Of a stretch of 64,000 bases of DNA, positions 1 through 8,101 are shown in pieces (the stretch's first letter is position 1; each line of letters opens with the position of its first letter). This stretch comes from Natronococcus occultus SP4 (GTDB taxonomy: Archaea; Halobacteriota; Halobacteria; Halobacteriales; Natrialbaceae): contig NC_019974.1 in the NCBI RefSeq assembly GCF_000328685.1, positions 2,223,001 through 2,287,000 on the forward strand, given 5' to 3'. A program made the position numbers and the translations under genes. The notes under the pieces are model-generated. The model was not told the DNA's origin, searched no databases, and saw only the letters and a program-made list of their open reading frames with translations.

Positions 1-543
1 CTCCGGGAGCCGGGCAACCAGCCGACGACGGACCAGGACGTAGCCGATCGAGATCACAACGCCCGCCGCGACGACCGAGACGATCCACCCCTCGAAGACC
101 ACGAGGGCCGGTACCGCGAGCGCGACCGCGAGGACGCCGTCCTCGGGTGCGCCGTCGTACCGAACCCAGCGGCGGGGGCGGAGCCAGCGATCGTGGACGT
201 GGTCGTAGACGGCGCGGTCGCCGTCGCCGGTCGCGGGATCGAACTCGGGACCGTCCCCGAGCGCGTCGCTCGCGGCGTGGAGCCAGGCCGCGACGAAGCA
301 GGCGGCGACCGCCGCGGTAGCGTTCGAGGGAACCAGCAGCGCCGCGCCAATCGCGGCCACAGCGGCTGGAGCACCGATCACGGGGAAATGAAACGTTCGC
401 CGGTGTTCGAAGACGAGGTCGATATCCGGCAGAAGTCCGCCGAGGACGGCCCCGACTGCAAGCGGCGTTGCCAGCTCGGGAACGGCGTAGGCGACGGGGG
501 CGACGACCGCGAGCCCCGCGAAGACGTGGGTCGTCGCCATCAT
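1..543 (-). CDS. Membrane-bound metal-dependent hydrolase-like protein, 3' end missing
   Basis: The frame is open from an ATG at 543 (tandem Met-Met) to the window edge, 181 codons, so the C-terminus lies outside. The N-terminus reads MMATTHVFAGLAVVAPVAYA. A conserved GGLLPDID stretch and a later His-Ala-Ala-Ser-Asp motif lie between hydrophobic segments, as in the YdjM/DUF457 family of membrane-bound predicted metal-dependent hydrolases. A family relative lies at 4903-5463. The substrate is unknown. It diverges from the lipoprotein gene at 651. Family assignment rests on motif resemblance only. Confidence 0.75.
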   Translation of the reverse strand, partial: MMATTHVFAGLAVVAPVAYAVPELATPLAVGAVLGGLLPDIDLVFEHRRTFHFPVIGAPAAVAAIGAALLVPSNATAAVAACFVAAWLHAASDALGDGPEFDPATGDGDRAVYDHVHDRWLRPRRWVRYDGAPEDGVLAVALAVPALVVFEGWIVSVVAAGVVISIGYVLVRRRLVARLPE

Positions 544-650
544 GGTCGTCCCGAGGGACGCCGTCGGCAAAACGGTACGCGAACGAGCGACCGTTGCCGG
601 TGTGCGAGTGCTTGCTCACGGCTTTTCAATCGCAGCCCGCAACCTGTAGT

Positions 651-1250
651 ATGGATCACACCACTCGACCGCGACGCCGCGTGCTCCGAACCGCGGCTGC
701 GGCGGCAACGGCGTCGACGGCGCTGCTGGCCGGCTGTGCCGACGACGAGGAAGAGACCGACGAGGCCGAAGCCGAGGAGGGGACCGGCAACGGACAGGAG
801 GCCGACGACGAGGAGAACGGGGACGACGATGACGTCGCCCACGACGACGATGGAGACCTCGGCGAAGACGAGGAGGGCGACGACGCGAGCGAGGACGACG
901 AGCAGGAGGTGACCGAGGCCGACTCCTGGGAGGACGTCGAGGAGATCCTGCTCGCCACTGACGGGGACGTCTGGGTCGGCGAGGCGCCGTCGGTGATCGA
1001 GAACGAGGAGAATCCGACGCTCGAACTCACGGCCGGCGATGAGTACGACATCGGTTACGTGAACCGTGACGCCGACAGCCACGGCCTGGCGATCTGGGGC
1101 GACGGCGACGAGGAGCGTGAAGCCACGGACGTTACCGAAGAGGAGGACACCCAGCAGTGGCTGACGGTCGAGGCGGACGAGGAGCTGACGGAGTACCGCT
1201 GTCCGGTCCACCCCGAGACGATGACCGGGGAGTTCGAGATCGACGAATAG
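651..1250 (+). CDS. Tat-exported cupredoxin (halocyanin-like) lipoprotein
   Basis: This 199 aa protein starts with a twin-arginine signal (RPRRRVLRTAAAA) and a lipobox ending LLAGC, so it should be exported folded and lipid-anchored. Residues about 25-100 are an extremely acidic low-complexity linker. The C-terminal domain carries the type 1 copper ligand pattern: a His in DSHG, then Cys, His and Met in YRCPVHPETM. That is the halocyanin/plastocyanin arrangement, suggesting a membrane-tethered electron carrier. The ATG at 651 was chosen because it places the Tat motif at the N-terminus. The redox partner is unknown and no respiratory genes are adjacent. Confidence 0.85.
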   Translation: MDHTTRPRRRVLRTAAAAATASTALLAGCADDEEETDEAEAEEGTGNGQEADDEENGDDDDVAHDDDGDLGEDEEGDDASEDDEQEVTEADSWEDVEEILLATDGDVWVGEAPSVIENEENPTLELTAGDEYDIGYVNRDADSHGLAIWGDGDEEREATDVTEEEDTQQWLTVEADEELTEYRCPVHPETMTGEFEIDE

Positions 1251-1263
1251 CGCCGCTCGGCGC

Positions 1264-1716
1264 TCACCGGAGCCCCTTCTCCTCGAGCTCCGCGATCGCC
1301 TCGTCGGTCTTCTCGAGTCCGTCCAGTCCCATCCCCGCGAGGACGTGGTCGGCTTTCGTGAACTGGATCTCCGCGTACTCGACGAGCTGGACTCGGTTCC
1401 CCCACGGGTCGTGGAACTCGAGGCCAGGAACGTCGAGTCGGTCGACGCCACACGCCTCGAGGCGTCGCTCGGCCGCGTCGGCGTCCTCGACGACGAGCCC
1501 GAAGTGGCGCTTGTCGTCGCGGGCGGTGTCACCGCTCTCTGCGAGCGCGACGAACTGATCGCCCATATCGAGGAAGGCCTTCGAGTCGGATCGGCTCCGG
1601 AGTTCGAACGCGAACAGGTCCTCGTAGAACTCGAGCGCGTCGTCGATATCGCCGACCACCAGCGCGACGTGGTTGATGCCGACGAGCGACGGTCGTTCGG
1701 GTTCGGATTCGGTCAT
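1264..1716 (-). CDS. VOC-family (glyoxalase/bleomycin resistance-like) protein
   Basis: A 150 aa single-module vicinal oxygen chelate protein. It opens with the usual beta strand INHVALVVGDIDDALEFYED, has a central HFGLVVEDADAAE repeat of the fold, and ends the core with FHDPWGNRVQLVEY, which contains the family's DPxGN turn and metal-binding Glu. The ATG at 1716 is preferred over an in-frame ATG 33 bases upstream, because the upstream extension lacks family resemblance. VOC proteins include glyoxalases, dioxygenases and resistance proteins; sequence alone does not tell which. It converges with the cupredoxin gene. Confidence 0.85.
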   Translation of the reverse strand: MTESEPERPSLVGINHVALVVGDIDDALEFYEDLFAFELRSRSDSKAFLDMGDQFVALAESGDTARDDKRHFGLVVEDADAAERRLEACGVDRLDVPGLEFHDPWGNRVQLVEYAEIQFTKADHVLAGMGLDGLEKTDEAIAELEEKGLR

Positions 1717-1837
1717 GCGTCCCGAGACGTCACGGCCGGTCGCCGTCAATGTTCGGCGAGCAGTGTAGGACTCCCGCGGCAGAAGGGAGATATCGCTCGC
1801 TGGAGGATCTCGTCAGAATGATAGACTCGGTTTCATA

Positions 1838-2046
1838 TATGTCGGCGTCTGCCGTGGCGTCCTCGACCTGCTGATCGGCTCGCTGGTCGGGCCGATTGGA
1901 ACGTTTCTCGGCGCGATATTCGGGCCGGCCCTCGGCGGGCCGTTCTGGAAGCGCGTGGCGGAACCGTCCCGGGAGGTCAGGGAACTCGAGCGCCGCGTCA
2001 GCGAACTGGAGAACGATCGGAACCGAGAGCGCGAGAGTAGGGGCCG
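1838..2046 (+). pseudogene. Remnant of a small membrane/coiled-coil protein
   Basis: The frame beginning around 1838 encodes a Gly-rich hydrophobic helix (GVLDLLIGSLVGPIGTFLGA) followed by a basic, heptad-like segment (REVRELERRVSELENDR). It has no good start codon. An ATG at 1818 lies in another frame that stops at TGA soon after. The frame also overruns into the antisense of the dUTPase gene, while a TAG occurs at about 2040 in a neighbouring frame. This is best read as a gene broken by one or two frameshifts, or a fragment. Function is unknown. Confidence 0.4.
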
Positions 2047-2068
2047 TCCTCGTCGCGTCGTCCGTCCG

Positions 2069-2551
2069 TCAGTCGAGATTCTCTCCCTGGTAGCTGCCGT
2101 CGTAGGCGTCCTCGTGGTCGGCCTCGGCGAGGACGAGCTGGGCGATGCGGGCGCCGCGGGCGATCTCGACGTCGTGGTGGACCTGCAGCAGTCCTTCGCC
2201 CCGTCCCTCGTAGCCGGCGTCCCAGACGGCGGTGTTTAACATACAGGAGTTGCGCATCAGCGACGAGCGCGGGTAGACGAACCCGACGTGGCCCTCAGGG
2301 ATCTGGATGCGCTCGCCGTAGCGGGCGACGTAGGCACCCTCCGGCAGGTAGTAGGTGTCGGGAGCCTTCTGCTCTAACTCCTCGAGCGGGCGGGCGACGC
2401 GGTCGCCGATCTGTTTGCCGTCCCGGCCGATCCGGCCGGGCTCGAGCTGTTCGAAGACGACATCGAGCGTGAGATCGACGCCGTTGGGCTGGATCTGGTC
2501 GTCGGCCGTCGGGGAGACGTACTCCGCGACGAAGGCGCCGGAGCGGAACAT
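2069..2551 (-). CDS. dut: dUTPase / dCTP deaminase-family protein
   Basis: A 160 aa member of the trimeric dUTPase/dCTP deaminase superfamily, which removes dUTP or converts dCTP to dUTP to keep uracil out of DNA. Motifs visible are QPNGVDLTLD near the N-terminus, YPRSSLMRNSCML (phosphate-binding loop) and WDAGYEGRGEGLL (nucleotide-binding strand). The short form starting MFRSGAFVAEYV matches haloarchaeal proteins annotated as dUTPase; the longer Dcd paralogue is not in this window. The ATG at 2551 was chosen over an upstream in-frame start because the extension is not family-like. It diverges from aconitase. Confidence 0.85.
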   Translation of the reverse strand: MFRSGAFVAEYVSPTADDQIQPNGVDLTLDVVFEQLEPGRIGRDGKQIGDRVARPLEELEQKAPDTYYLPEGAYVARYGERIQIPEGHVGFVYPRSSLMRNSCMLNTAVWDAGYEGRGEGLLQVHHDVEIARGARIAQLVLAEADHEDAYDGSYQGENLD

Positions 2552-2768
2552 AGCGTCGGTATGCGCCGGAGCTGAAAAAAGGGTATCCGTTCGGATCGGC
2601 CGTGGCAGGGCCTTACGGATCACACGCGCGGACCGTACGGCGATGCCCACGCCGCGTCCGCATGACGGCGCTCGCGGGCTGACGAACGTTCAGTGGCGTG
2701 GCAATACTTACGCAAAAGCCCGTCGAATGCCCGAAAATAACACGGTCGTTCCCGATAGAAACACGCTG

Positions 2769-2777
2769 GATTTATCA
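2769..2777 (+). promoter_or_regulatory. TATA-like box of the aconitase gene
   Basis: GATTTATC lies about 31 bases before the aconitase ATG at 2804. This predicts transcription starting around 2798-2800, giving a nearly leaderless mRNA. Confidence 0.5.
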
Positions 2778-2803
2778 AGGCGGAAAGCCGAAATTCGCAT
2801 GCT

Positions 2804-4759
2804 ATGGGACAGACTCTCACCGAAAAGATTCTCGACGACCACCTCGTCGAAGGCGAGCTCGAGACCGGCGAGGAGATCGGGATCGAGATCGACCAGGTAC
2901 TTACTCAGGACACGACCGGAACGATGGTCTGGCTGCAGTTCGAGGCGATGGGACTGGACGAAGTCCAGACCGAGATCGCCGCCCAGTACTGCGACCACCA
3001 GACCTACCAGTTTGACTTTAAGAACACCGACGACCACCGTTTCCTGCGCTCTGCGGCCGGCAAGTACGGGGCCCACTTCTCTCGTCCCGGTAACGGTATC
3101 TGCCACAACGTCCACCGCGAGAACTTCGCCGCGCCCGGCAAGACGCTGCTCGGCTCGGACTCCCACACGCCGACCCCCGGCGGTCTCGGCGAACTCGCCA
3201 TCGGTGCCGGCGGGATCGACGTCACCGTCGCGATGGGCGGTGCTCCCTACTACATCGAGATGCCCGAGATCGTCAACGTCCGTCTCGAGGGCGAGCTCCC
3301 CGAGTGGGCCACCGCGAAAGACGTCATCCTCGAGCTGCTCCGTCGCCTGAGCGTCAAGGGCGGCGTCGGCAAGATTCTCGAGTACACCGGCCCCGGCGTC
3401 GAGACGCTCACCGCCCCCGAGCGGATGACGATCACCAACATGGGGACTGAACTCGGTGCGACGACGTCGATCTTCCCGACCGACGAGCAGACCGAGGACT
3501 ACCTCGAGCGCGTCGGCCGCGGCGACGAGTACGTCGAGCTCCAGCCCGACGAGGACGCCGAGTACGACGACGAGATCGTCGTCGACCTCTCGGACCTCGA
3601 GCCGCTGATCGCCAAGCCCTCGATGCCGGACAACGTCGTTCCGGTCAGCGAGGTCGAAGGCGAGGACGTCGACCAGGTCATCGTCGGCTCCTGTACGAAC
3701 GGCGGCTACGAGGACATCCTCCCCGTCGCGAAGATGCTCGAGGACCGCCAGACCTCCCTGGAGACCGAGACGATCGTTGCGCCCGGCTCCAAGCAGGCCT
3801 CCGAGATGCTCGCCCGCGAGGGGTGGGTCGCGGAGATGATGGCCGCCGGCGTCAACTTCTCCGAGGCGACCTGTGGGGCCTGTATCGGGATCGGCCACGT
3901 TCCGGCCTCCGATTCGGTCTCGCTGCGGACCTTCAACCGCAACTTCGAGGGTCGCTCGGGTATCGAGGACGACAACGTCTACCTCTGCTCGCCGGAGGTC
4001 GCCGCCGCCGCGGCGCTCGAGGGCGAGATCACCGACCCGCGCAACCTCGACGACGTCGAGGCGCCCGGCGTCGAGCTCCCCGACGAGTACGACGGCTCGA
4101 AGACGGACCTCATCGCCCCCGACGAGGCCGTCGACGACGAACTCATCAAGGGCCCCAACATCGGCGACGTCCCGATCCGCGACGAACTCGGCTCGGACAT
4201 CGAGGGCGAGGCGCTGCTGAAGATGGAGGACAACATCACGACCGACCACATCATCCCCGCGACCCAGGACATCCTGATGTACCGGTCGAACGTCCCCAAG
4301 CTCAGCGAGTTCACGCTCTCGCGTGTCGACGACACCTTCGCCGACCGCGCGCTCGAGGCCGACGGCGGCTTCCTCGTCGCCGGCGAGAACTACGGCCAGG
4401 GTTCCTCGCGAGAACACGCCGCGCTCTGCCCGATGTACCTGGGCATCGAGGGCGTCCTCGCACAGAGCTTCGCCCGGATCCACCGTGCGAACCTCTTTAA
4501 CTTCGGTATCGTCCCGCTGACGATCGACGAGGACACCTACGAGTCGATCGACCAGGGCGACGAGATCGAGATCGTCGACGACGTCTACGAGGCCGTCACG
4601 AGCGGTCAGGAAGAGTTCACCGTCCGCGTCAACGACGAGGAGTACACCGCGACGCTCGACGCCTCCGAGCGCGAGCGCTCGATCCTCGCGGCCGGCGGCA
4701 AGCTCTCCTGGACCCGCGACCAGGCCGAGGACGGCGGCGCCGCGACCGCTGACGACTGA
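2804..4759 (+). CDS. acn: Aconitate hydratase
   Basis: A 651 aa aconitase that isomerises citrate to isocitrate in the TCA cycle using a 4Fe-4S cluster. Cluster-ligand regions are visible as GSCTNGGYED and ATCGACIGIGHV. Substrate-binding loops include GSDSHTPTPGGLGELAIG. The C-terminal swivel domain is on the same chain, with GENYGQGSSREHAAL, the typical aconitase swivel motif carrying the catalytic Ser region. The length is that of the compact haloarchaeal/mitochondrial-like form rather than the 900 aa bacterial AcnA. It is monocistronic, with its own TATA-like box and a T-tract after the stop. Confidence 0.96.
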   Translation: MGQTLTEKILDDHLVEGELETGEEIGIEIDQVLTQDTTGTMVWLQFEAMGLDEVQTEIAAQYCDHQTYQFDFKNTDDHRFLRSAAGKYGAHFSRPGNGICHNVHRENFAAPGKTLLGSDSHTPTPGGLGELAIGAGGIDVTVAMGGAPYYIEMPEIVNVRLEGELPEWATAKDVILELLRRLSVKGGVGKILEYTGPGVETLTAPERMTITNMGTELGATTSIFPTDEQTEDYLERVGRGDEYVELQPDEDAEYDDEIVVDLSDLEPLIAKPSMPDNVVPVSEVEGEDVDQVIVGSCTNGGYEDILPVAKMLEDRQTSLETETIVAPGSKQASEMLAREGWVAEMMAAGVNFSEATCGACIGIGHVPASDSVSLRTFNRNFEGRSGIEDDNVYLCSPEVAAAAALEGEITDPRNLDDVEAPGVELPDEYDGSKTDLIAPDEAVDDELIKGPNIGDVPIRDELGSDIEGEALLKMEDNITTDHIIPATQDILMYRSNVPKLSEFTLSRVDDTFADRALEADGGFLVAGENYGQGSSREHAALCPMYLGIEGVLAQSFARIHRANLFNFGIVPLTIDEDTYESIDQGDEIEIVDDVYEAVTSGQEEFTVRVNDEEYTATLDASERERSILAAGGKLSWTRDQAEDGGAATADD

Positions 4760-4774
4760 TCGCGACGCAGTAGT

Positions 4775-4788
4775 CTCGTTCTTTTTTG
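4775..4788 (+). terminator. T-tract terminator after aconitase
   Basis: A run of six T residues at 4782-4787 (GTTCTTTTTTGC) follows the aconitase stop by about 22 bases, as expected for an archaeal intrinsic terminator. Confidence 0.55.
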
Positions 4789-4902
4789 CACCGACCGAGA
4801 GTCCCACGTCCCGGTTCAGGCGACACCTACTCGCCAGCCTCCGGTCGCGTCCTCGGGGTACGGACGCCGTAACTACACGCCACGGACGGCTACGGCCGAT
4901 CC

Positions 4903-5463
4903 ATGTGGCCCTGGGGACATCTCGGCGTCGCCTACCTCCTGTACTCGCTGTACGCCCGCGGTCGGTTCGGACGGCCACCTCGGCCCGAACCGGCGCTTGC
5001 GGTTCTGGTCGGCTCACAGTTCGCCGACCTGATCGACAAGCCGCTGGCGTGGTGGGTCGGACTCCTTCCCAGCGGCCGCTCGCTCGCTCACTCGCTACTG
5101 TTTGCCGCAGTGTTGCTCGCCGTCGTCTACGCTGCTGGGTTCGCGCTCGGCCGCGTCGAGACCGCGACGGCGTTTATTATCGCACACCTCTCACACCTGC
5201 TGGCGGACGTCCCGCCGCGGGCGTTTCTGGGCTACCCCTTCGAGACCGAGTTCCTCCTCTGGCCGCTGCTCGAGCAGCCGACGTTCCGGTACGGCGAGCG
5301 GCTGTTCGAACCGCCCGCAGTCGTCGAGCTGGTCGTCGGCCCGTTCACGAACCCCGCGGTCTTTGTCCTGTTCGAGTGGGTCCTGTTCGGCGTGGCGATC
5401 GCGCTGTGGTACGTCGACGGCTGTCCCGGGCTCGAATACGTTCGCGATCGGATTCCGGCCTGA
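4903..5463 (+). CDS. Membrane-bound metal-dependent hydrolase-like protein
   Basis: A 186 aa membrane protein with several hydrophobic segments. The N-terminus WPWGHLGVAYLLYSLYARGR and the later motifs FADLIDKP, HSLLFA and HLSHLLADVP place conserved His and Asp residues as in the YdjM/DUF457 group of predicted membrane-bound hydrolases. The partial protein at 1-543 is a distant relative. The ATG at 4903 is the only good start. Substrate and role are unknown. It precedes the luciferase-like gene by 77 bases on the same strand. Confidence 0.75.
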   Translation: MWPWGHLGVAYLLYSLYARGRFGRPPRPEPALAVLVGSQFADLIDKPLAWWVGLLPSGRSLAHSLLFAAVLLAVVYAAGFALGRVETATAFIIAHLSHLLADVPPRAFLGYPFETEFLLWPLLEQPTFRYGERLFEPPAVVELVVGPFTNPAVFVLFEWVLFGVAIALWYVDGCPGLEYVRDRIPA

Positions 5464-5540
5464 CCTGGACCGGTCTCGAACCCGGTGAGCGCGGACGGGA
5501 ACGAACACCGTCTTGTACGCGCGACCGGTAGCTCGAGCGA

Positions 5541-6461
5541 ATGCCCTCCGATCACGCGAACGCGGGTTACCGACGGCTGTTCGACCGCGAGGGATTGACC
5601 TTCGGCGCGGGCTTTCCCCTGACCGGAACGAACCGGTCGACGCCCGATCCCACGACCGAAATCGAACTCGCGACCCTCGCTGAGGAGCTGGGATTCGACG
5701 GCCTCTGGGCACGGGACGTCCCCACGTTCTGGCCGAAGTTCGGCGACGCGGGCCAGACGTTCGACACCTGGCCGTGGCTCTCCCACGTCGCGGCCCACAC
5801 CGACGAAATCGCGCTGGGTACCTCGAGCGTCGTCCTCCCGCTTCGCCACCCGCTGCACGTCGCGAAGTCGGCCGCGACGGTCGATCGCCTCTCGGACGGT
5901 CGGCTCGTGATGGGGGTCGCCTCCGGGGACCGGGATCCGGAGTACTCGGCCTTCGGGATCGACCGCGGGAGTCGAGGCGAACTGTTCCGCGAGGACGTCG
6001 ACACCCTCCGAACCGTCTGGACAGAGGACTATCCCACCCTCGAGGGCCGGTGGGGTCGCCTCGATGGCGAGCTCGACGTCGTCCCGAAACCAGTCGCGGG
6101 GACGATCCCCCTGCTGCCGACCGGAAACTCCCGGCAGGCAGACGAGTGGATCGCCGAGCACGGCGACGGCTGGCTGTTCTATCATCTGCCGGAGTCGACC
6201 CTGGAGAGTTACATCGCACAGTGGTGCGAAACCGCAGGCGACAAACCGTTCGCGATCGCGGTCCGGGTCGAGCTCGCCGAGGACCCGACCGCCGAGCCCG
6301 AACCCCTGCATCTGGGCTACCGGGCCGGCGTCGAGTGGTACCGCGACTACTTCCGCCGGCTCGAGGAGTACGGCCTCGATCACGCGATTATCGGGCTGCA
6401 AAACGAGGACCGCGAGCGGGCGTTCGAGCGGTTCGCAGACGAGATCCTCGACGAGCTATGA
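5541..6461 (+). CDS. LLM-class (luciferase-like) flavin-dependent oxidoreductase
   Basis: A 306 aa protein of the bacterial luciferase-like monooxygenase/F420 reductase fold. Typical features are the N-terminal LTFGAGFPLTG strand, LAEELGFDGLWARDV, a LGTSSVVLPLRHPLHVAKSA block, LSDGRLVMGVASGDRDPEY, and a phosphate-binding LLPTGNSRQADEWIAEHGDG near residue 195. Members use FMN or F420 to oxidise organic substrates; the substrate here is unknown. The stop codon TGA (6459-6461) directly touches the end of the tnpB element, so the element inserted exactly behind this gene without visibly truncating it. Confidence 0.88.
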   Translation: MPSDHANAGYRRLFDREGLTFGAGFPLTGTNRSTPDPTTEIELATLAEELGFDGLWARDVPTFWPKFGDAGQTFDTWPWLSHVAAHTDEIALGTSSVVLPLRHPLHVAKSAATVDRLSDGRLVMGVASGDRDPEYSAFGIDRGSRGELFREDVDTLRTVWTEDYPTLEGRWGRLDGELDVVPKPVAGTIPLLPTGNSRQADEWIAEHGDGWLFYHLPESTLESYIAQWCETAGDKPFAIAVRVELAEDPTAEPEPLHLGYRAGVEWYRDYFRRLEEYGLDHAIIGLQNEDRERAFERFADEILDEL

Positions 6462-6491
6462 CATCCTCCCTGGCGTGAACGCCGGGGTTTC
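6462..6491 (-). repeat. Right-end hairpin of the tnpB element (candidate reRNA/omegaRNA 3' end)
   Basis: The arms at 6468-6475 and 6480-6487 form an 8 bp stem with one mismatch around a TGAA loop, just downstream of the tnpB stop. A perfect 12 bp palindrome GCCTCTAGAGGC (6520-6531) lies in the last codons of tnpB. In studied TnpB systems the guide RNA scaffold covers the 3' end of tnpB and the right end, and the guide is the flanking DNA. Here that flank would be the 3' end of the luciferase-like gene. Confidence 0.55.
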
Positions 6492-6513
6492 CTCCGTGGG
6501 AGTTTCAGTCGGT

Positions 6514-7860
6514 CTAAGAGCCTCTAGAGGCAACATTCCCGTCGAAGTGGACGGTACTCGGGTCTGTGCGCTGATTTTTGGGACGATGAGAGCGTGGTAA
6601 CTCCGACCAGTCATGGTCGTCCCACTCGAACCGCACGGGCCGTGCCATCGGCCTGACTGCTTGATCTGTCTGCCGCTCCAAAAACGTCTCTGACGCCGTG
6701 AGGTCGGCGTGGCCCTCGAACCCACACGGACAGATGAGTGTGTCCTGGTGGCGCGTCGTTCGGTCTGTGGACCCACACTGCGGGCATTCTTGACTGGTCC
6801 ATGCTTCCGACCGAACCTCAACCGAGATTCCATATTCCTCGGCTGTACACGCCAGTCGTTCGGTAAACTGCCTGAACGCCCAGAAGTTGTGTGTCTTGGC
6901 GTTGGTTTCAACCGACCAGTGTGTCTCCAGCACGTCGGTTAACCTGCCGATATACACGGTATCAACGCCTTCGGCGTACAGTCGGTCTAGCAGATCACGA
7001 CACAACGCCTCTTGTGCGTGGTCGCGGCGACGGGTCCGTTTCCGATACCGTCGCCGAATACGTTCGCTACTGTATCGGCCATCTCCGAGTTTCGACTGCA
7101 ACTCGGCAATGTGGCGTGTAGTGTCGCGGAATCGCTGGAACAGGTCGCGGCCCTCATACAGATATTGCTGACCGGTCGTGGTGGTACAGGCGACGAGATT
7201 GTTCGCACCGATGTCCAGAGCGGCTTTTTCGGAAGCCAGTGGAGTGTCCCATGCATCGTCAGAAACAGTCACGGGTTGCGAAGCTCTGAACGTGTCGTCA
7301 ATCTCGTCGTACCACAAGTCCAACCGACCCTGTTTCTCGTAGTCAGGCCAGTTCGGGTCACCAGCGATTTCCAGCCGGAGACGCCCGGTGTGGTCGTATC
7401 TGTCTTTCAATTCACTTCCGACCAGTATCTCAAGCCGGGAACGGTCGCCCCACTCGACGGTGTACGAGGTGTTGCGAATGACGGTCTTGAGTTGCCGCCC
7501 GTCGTCTTCGTTGCCACGGAAGCCCGGCGGCTCGGGGTGTTCAGTGACCGACGTATCCGAATCATCGTAGTACTGCTCTTTGAGTCGGAAGAAGCCTCGC
7601 CACGCTTCTGAGTTCTTCCGAATCACCTGTTGGGCGGTAGACGCACCGAGAACGCCTTTGTACCTGCCTTCAAGTTGGCCTGTATCGGCGTCCCATACGT
7701 CCTCGCCGCCATACCCGTCCTCGTCGTTGTACCGCATGAGGCGTTCGTAGTTGGTTTGGTTCCAGAGAGCGGCAGAAGCGTCCAACAGGTCCCGGAGCAG
7801 CTGCTCTCCGCTATCGGAGAGCGGTCGCACGGTGAACATGTTGGTACGCTTCATTCCCAT
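6514..7860 (-). CDS. tnpB: TnpB-family RNA-guided nuclease homologue with altered RuvC-II motif
   Basis: A 448 aa TnpB/IS1341-type protein. The order is an N-terminal helical region, Ruv[19 protein letters not shown] with the catalytic Asp, RuvC-II in [15 protein letters not shown], a zinc ribbon (CPQCG then CPCGF) and RuvC-III in [11 protein letters not shown] with its Asp. The RuvC-II glutamate (normally in a vvvEdL context) is replaced by Gly, so either it is nuclease-impaired or the acid comes from another position. Start at 7860 (MGMKRTNMF); 7854 is also possible. The upstream in-frame extension is not family-like. Lateral origin is implied by the element ends. Confidence 0.9.
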   Translation of the reverse strand: MGMKRTNMFTVRPLSDSGEQLLRDLLDASAALWNQTNYERLMRYNDEDGYGGEDVWDADTGQLEGRYKGVLGASTAQQVIRKNSEAWRGFFRLKEQYYDDSDTSVTEHPEPPGFRGNEDDGRQLKTVIRNTSYTVEWGDRSRLEILVGSELKDRYDHTGRLRLEIAGDPNWPDYEKQGRLDLWYDEIDDTFRASQPVTVSDDAWDTPLASEKAALDIGANNLVACTTTTGQQYLYEGRDLFQRFRDTTRHIAELQSKLGDGRYSSERIRRRYRKRTRRRDHAQEALCRDLLDRLYAEGVDTVYIGRLTDVLETHWSVETNAKTHNFWAFRQFTERLACTAEEYGISVEVRSEAWTSQECPQCGSTDRTTRHQDTLICPCGFEGHADLTASETFLERQTDQAVRPMARPVRFEWDDHDWSELPRSHRPKNQRTDPSTVHFDGNVASRGS

Positions 7861-7986
7861 TTTGATGTTTGAACTGACTCGTGTTGAAGGCCAGCCATCC
7901 GGAGTGAAAGTGAACCTGATACCGACTGGTGGAGACCCAGGCCTGGCAGTCTGGTAGTGGTTTGCCACCGAAACTGATGCGATTCA

Positions 7987-8054
7987 CGCCCTTCCTGTTC
8001 GCTCCTCGGTTCCGACAACGAATGTCGGAACACTCGTTACTCACAGGAAGGGCG
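7987..8054. repeat. Nested inverted repeat at the left end of the tnpB element
   Basis: A 12 bp perfect inverted repeat (CGCCCTTCCTGT at 7987-7998, ACAGGAAGGGCG at 8043-8054) encloses a second perfect 9 bp hairpin (GTTCCGACA at 8009-8017, TGTCGGAAC at 8023-8031, loop ACGAA). Subterminal hairpins of this sort are what TnpA recognises in IS200/IS605 elements. It could also act as a terminator or shape the 5' leader of tnpB. Confidence 0.65.
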
Positions 8055-8101
8055 GGACTCTCTCGCTATCAAAGGTAGGTCGCCGTCTCTGTCGCGGACG
8101 C

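Larger units (their letters stand above)
6462..8067 (-). mobile_element. Solo tnpB element (IS200/IS605 superfamily, IS1341 type)
   Basis: The element consists of tnpB on the minus strand without tnpA. The proposed right end is the CATCCTCCCTGG sequence at 6462, which carries a hairpin and recurs at 49008. The proposed left end is just inside 8068-8072, which reads TTGAT on the minus strand, the target motif known for ISDra2-type elements. A large nested inverted repeat lies near the left end. The ends are inferred from structure and not from comparison with an empty site. Without tnpA it would need a related TnpA encoded elsewhere to move. Confidence 0.7.

Noticed and set aside
540-1532. A 330-codon minus-strand frame spanning the cupredoxin and VOC genes
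   Set aside because: It crosses two real genes, and its translation is Ser/Arg-rich without motifs.
2708-5017. A 769-codon minus-strand open frame covering the aconitase gene
   Set aside because: It is antisense to an unmistakable aconitase; long antisense frames are normal in GC-rich haloarchaeal DNA, and the translation shows no family motifs.
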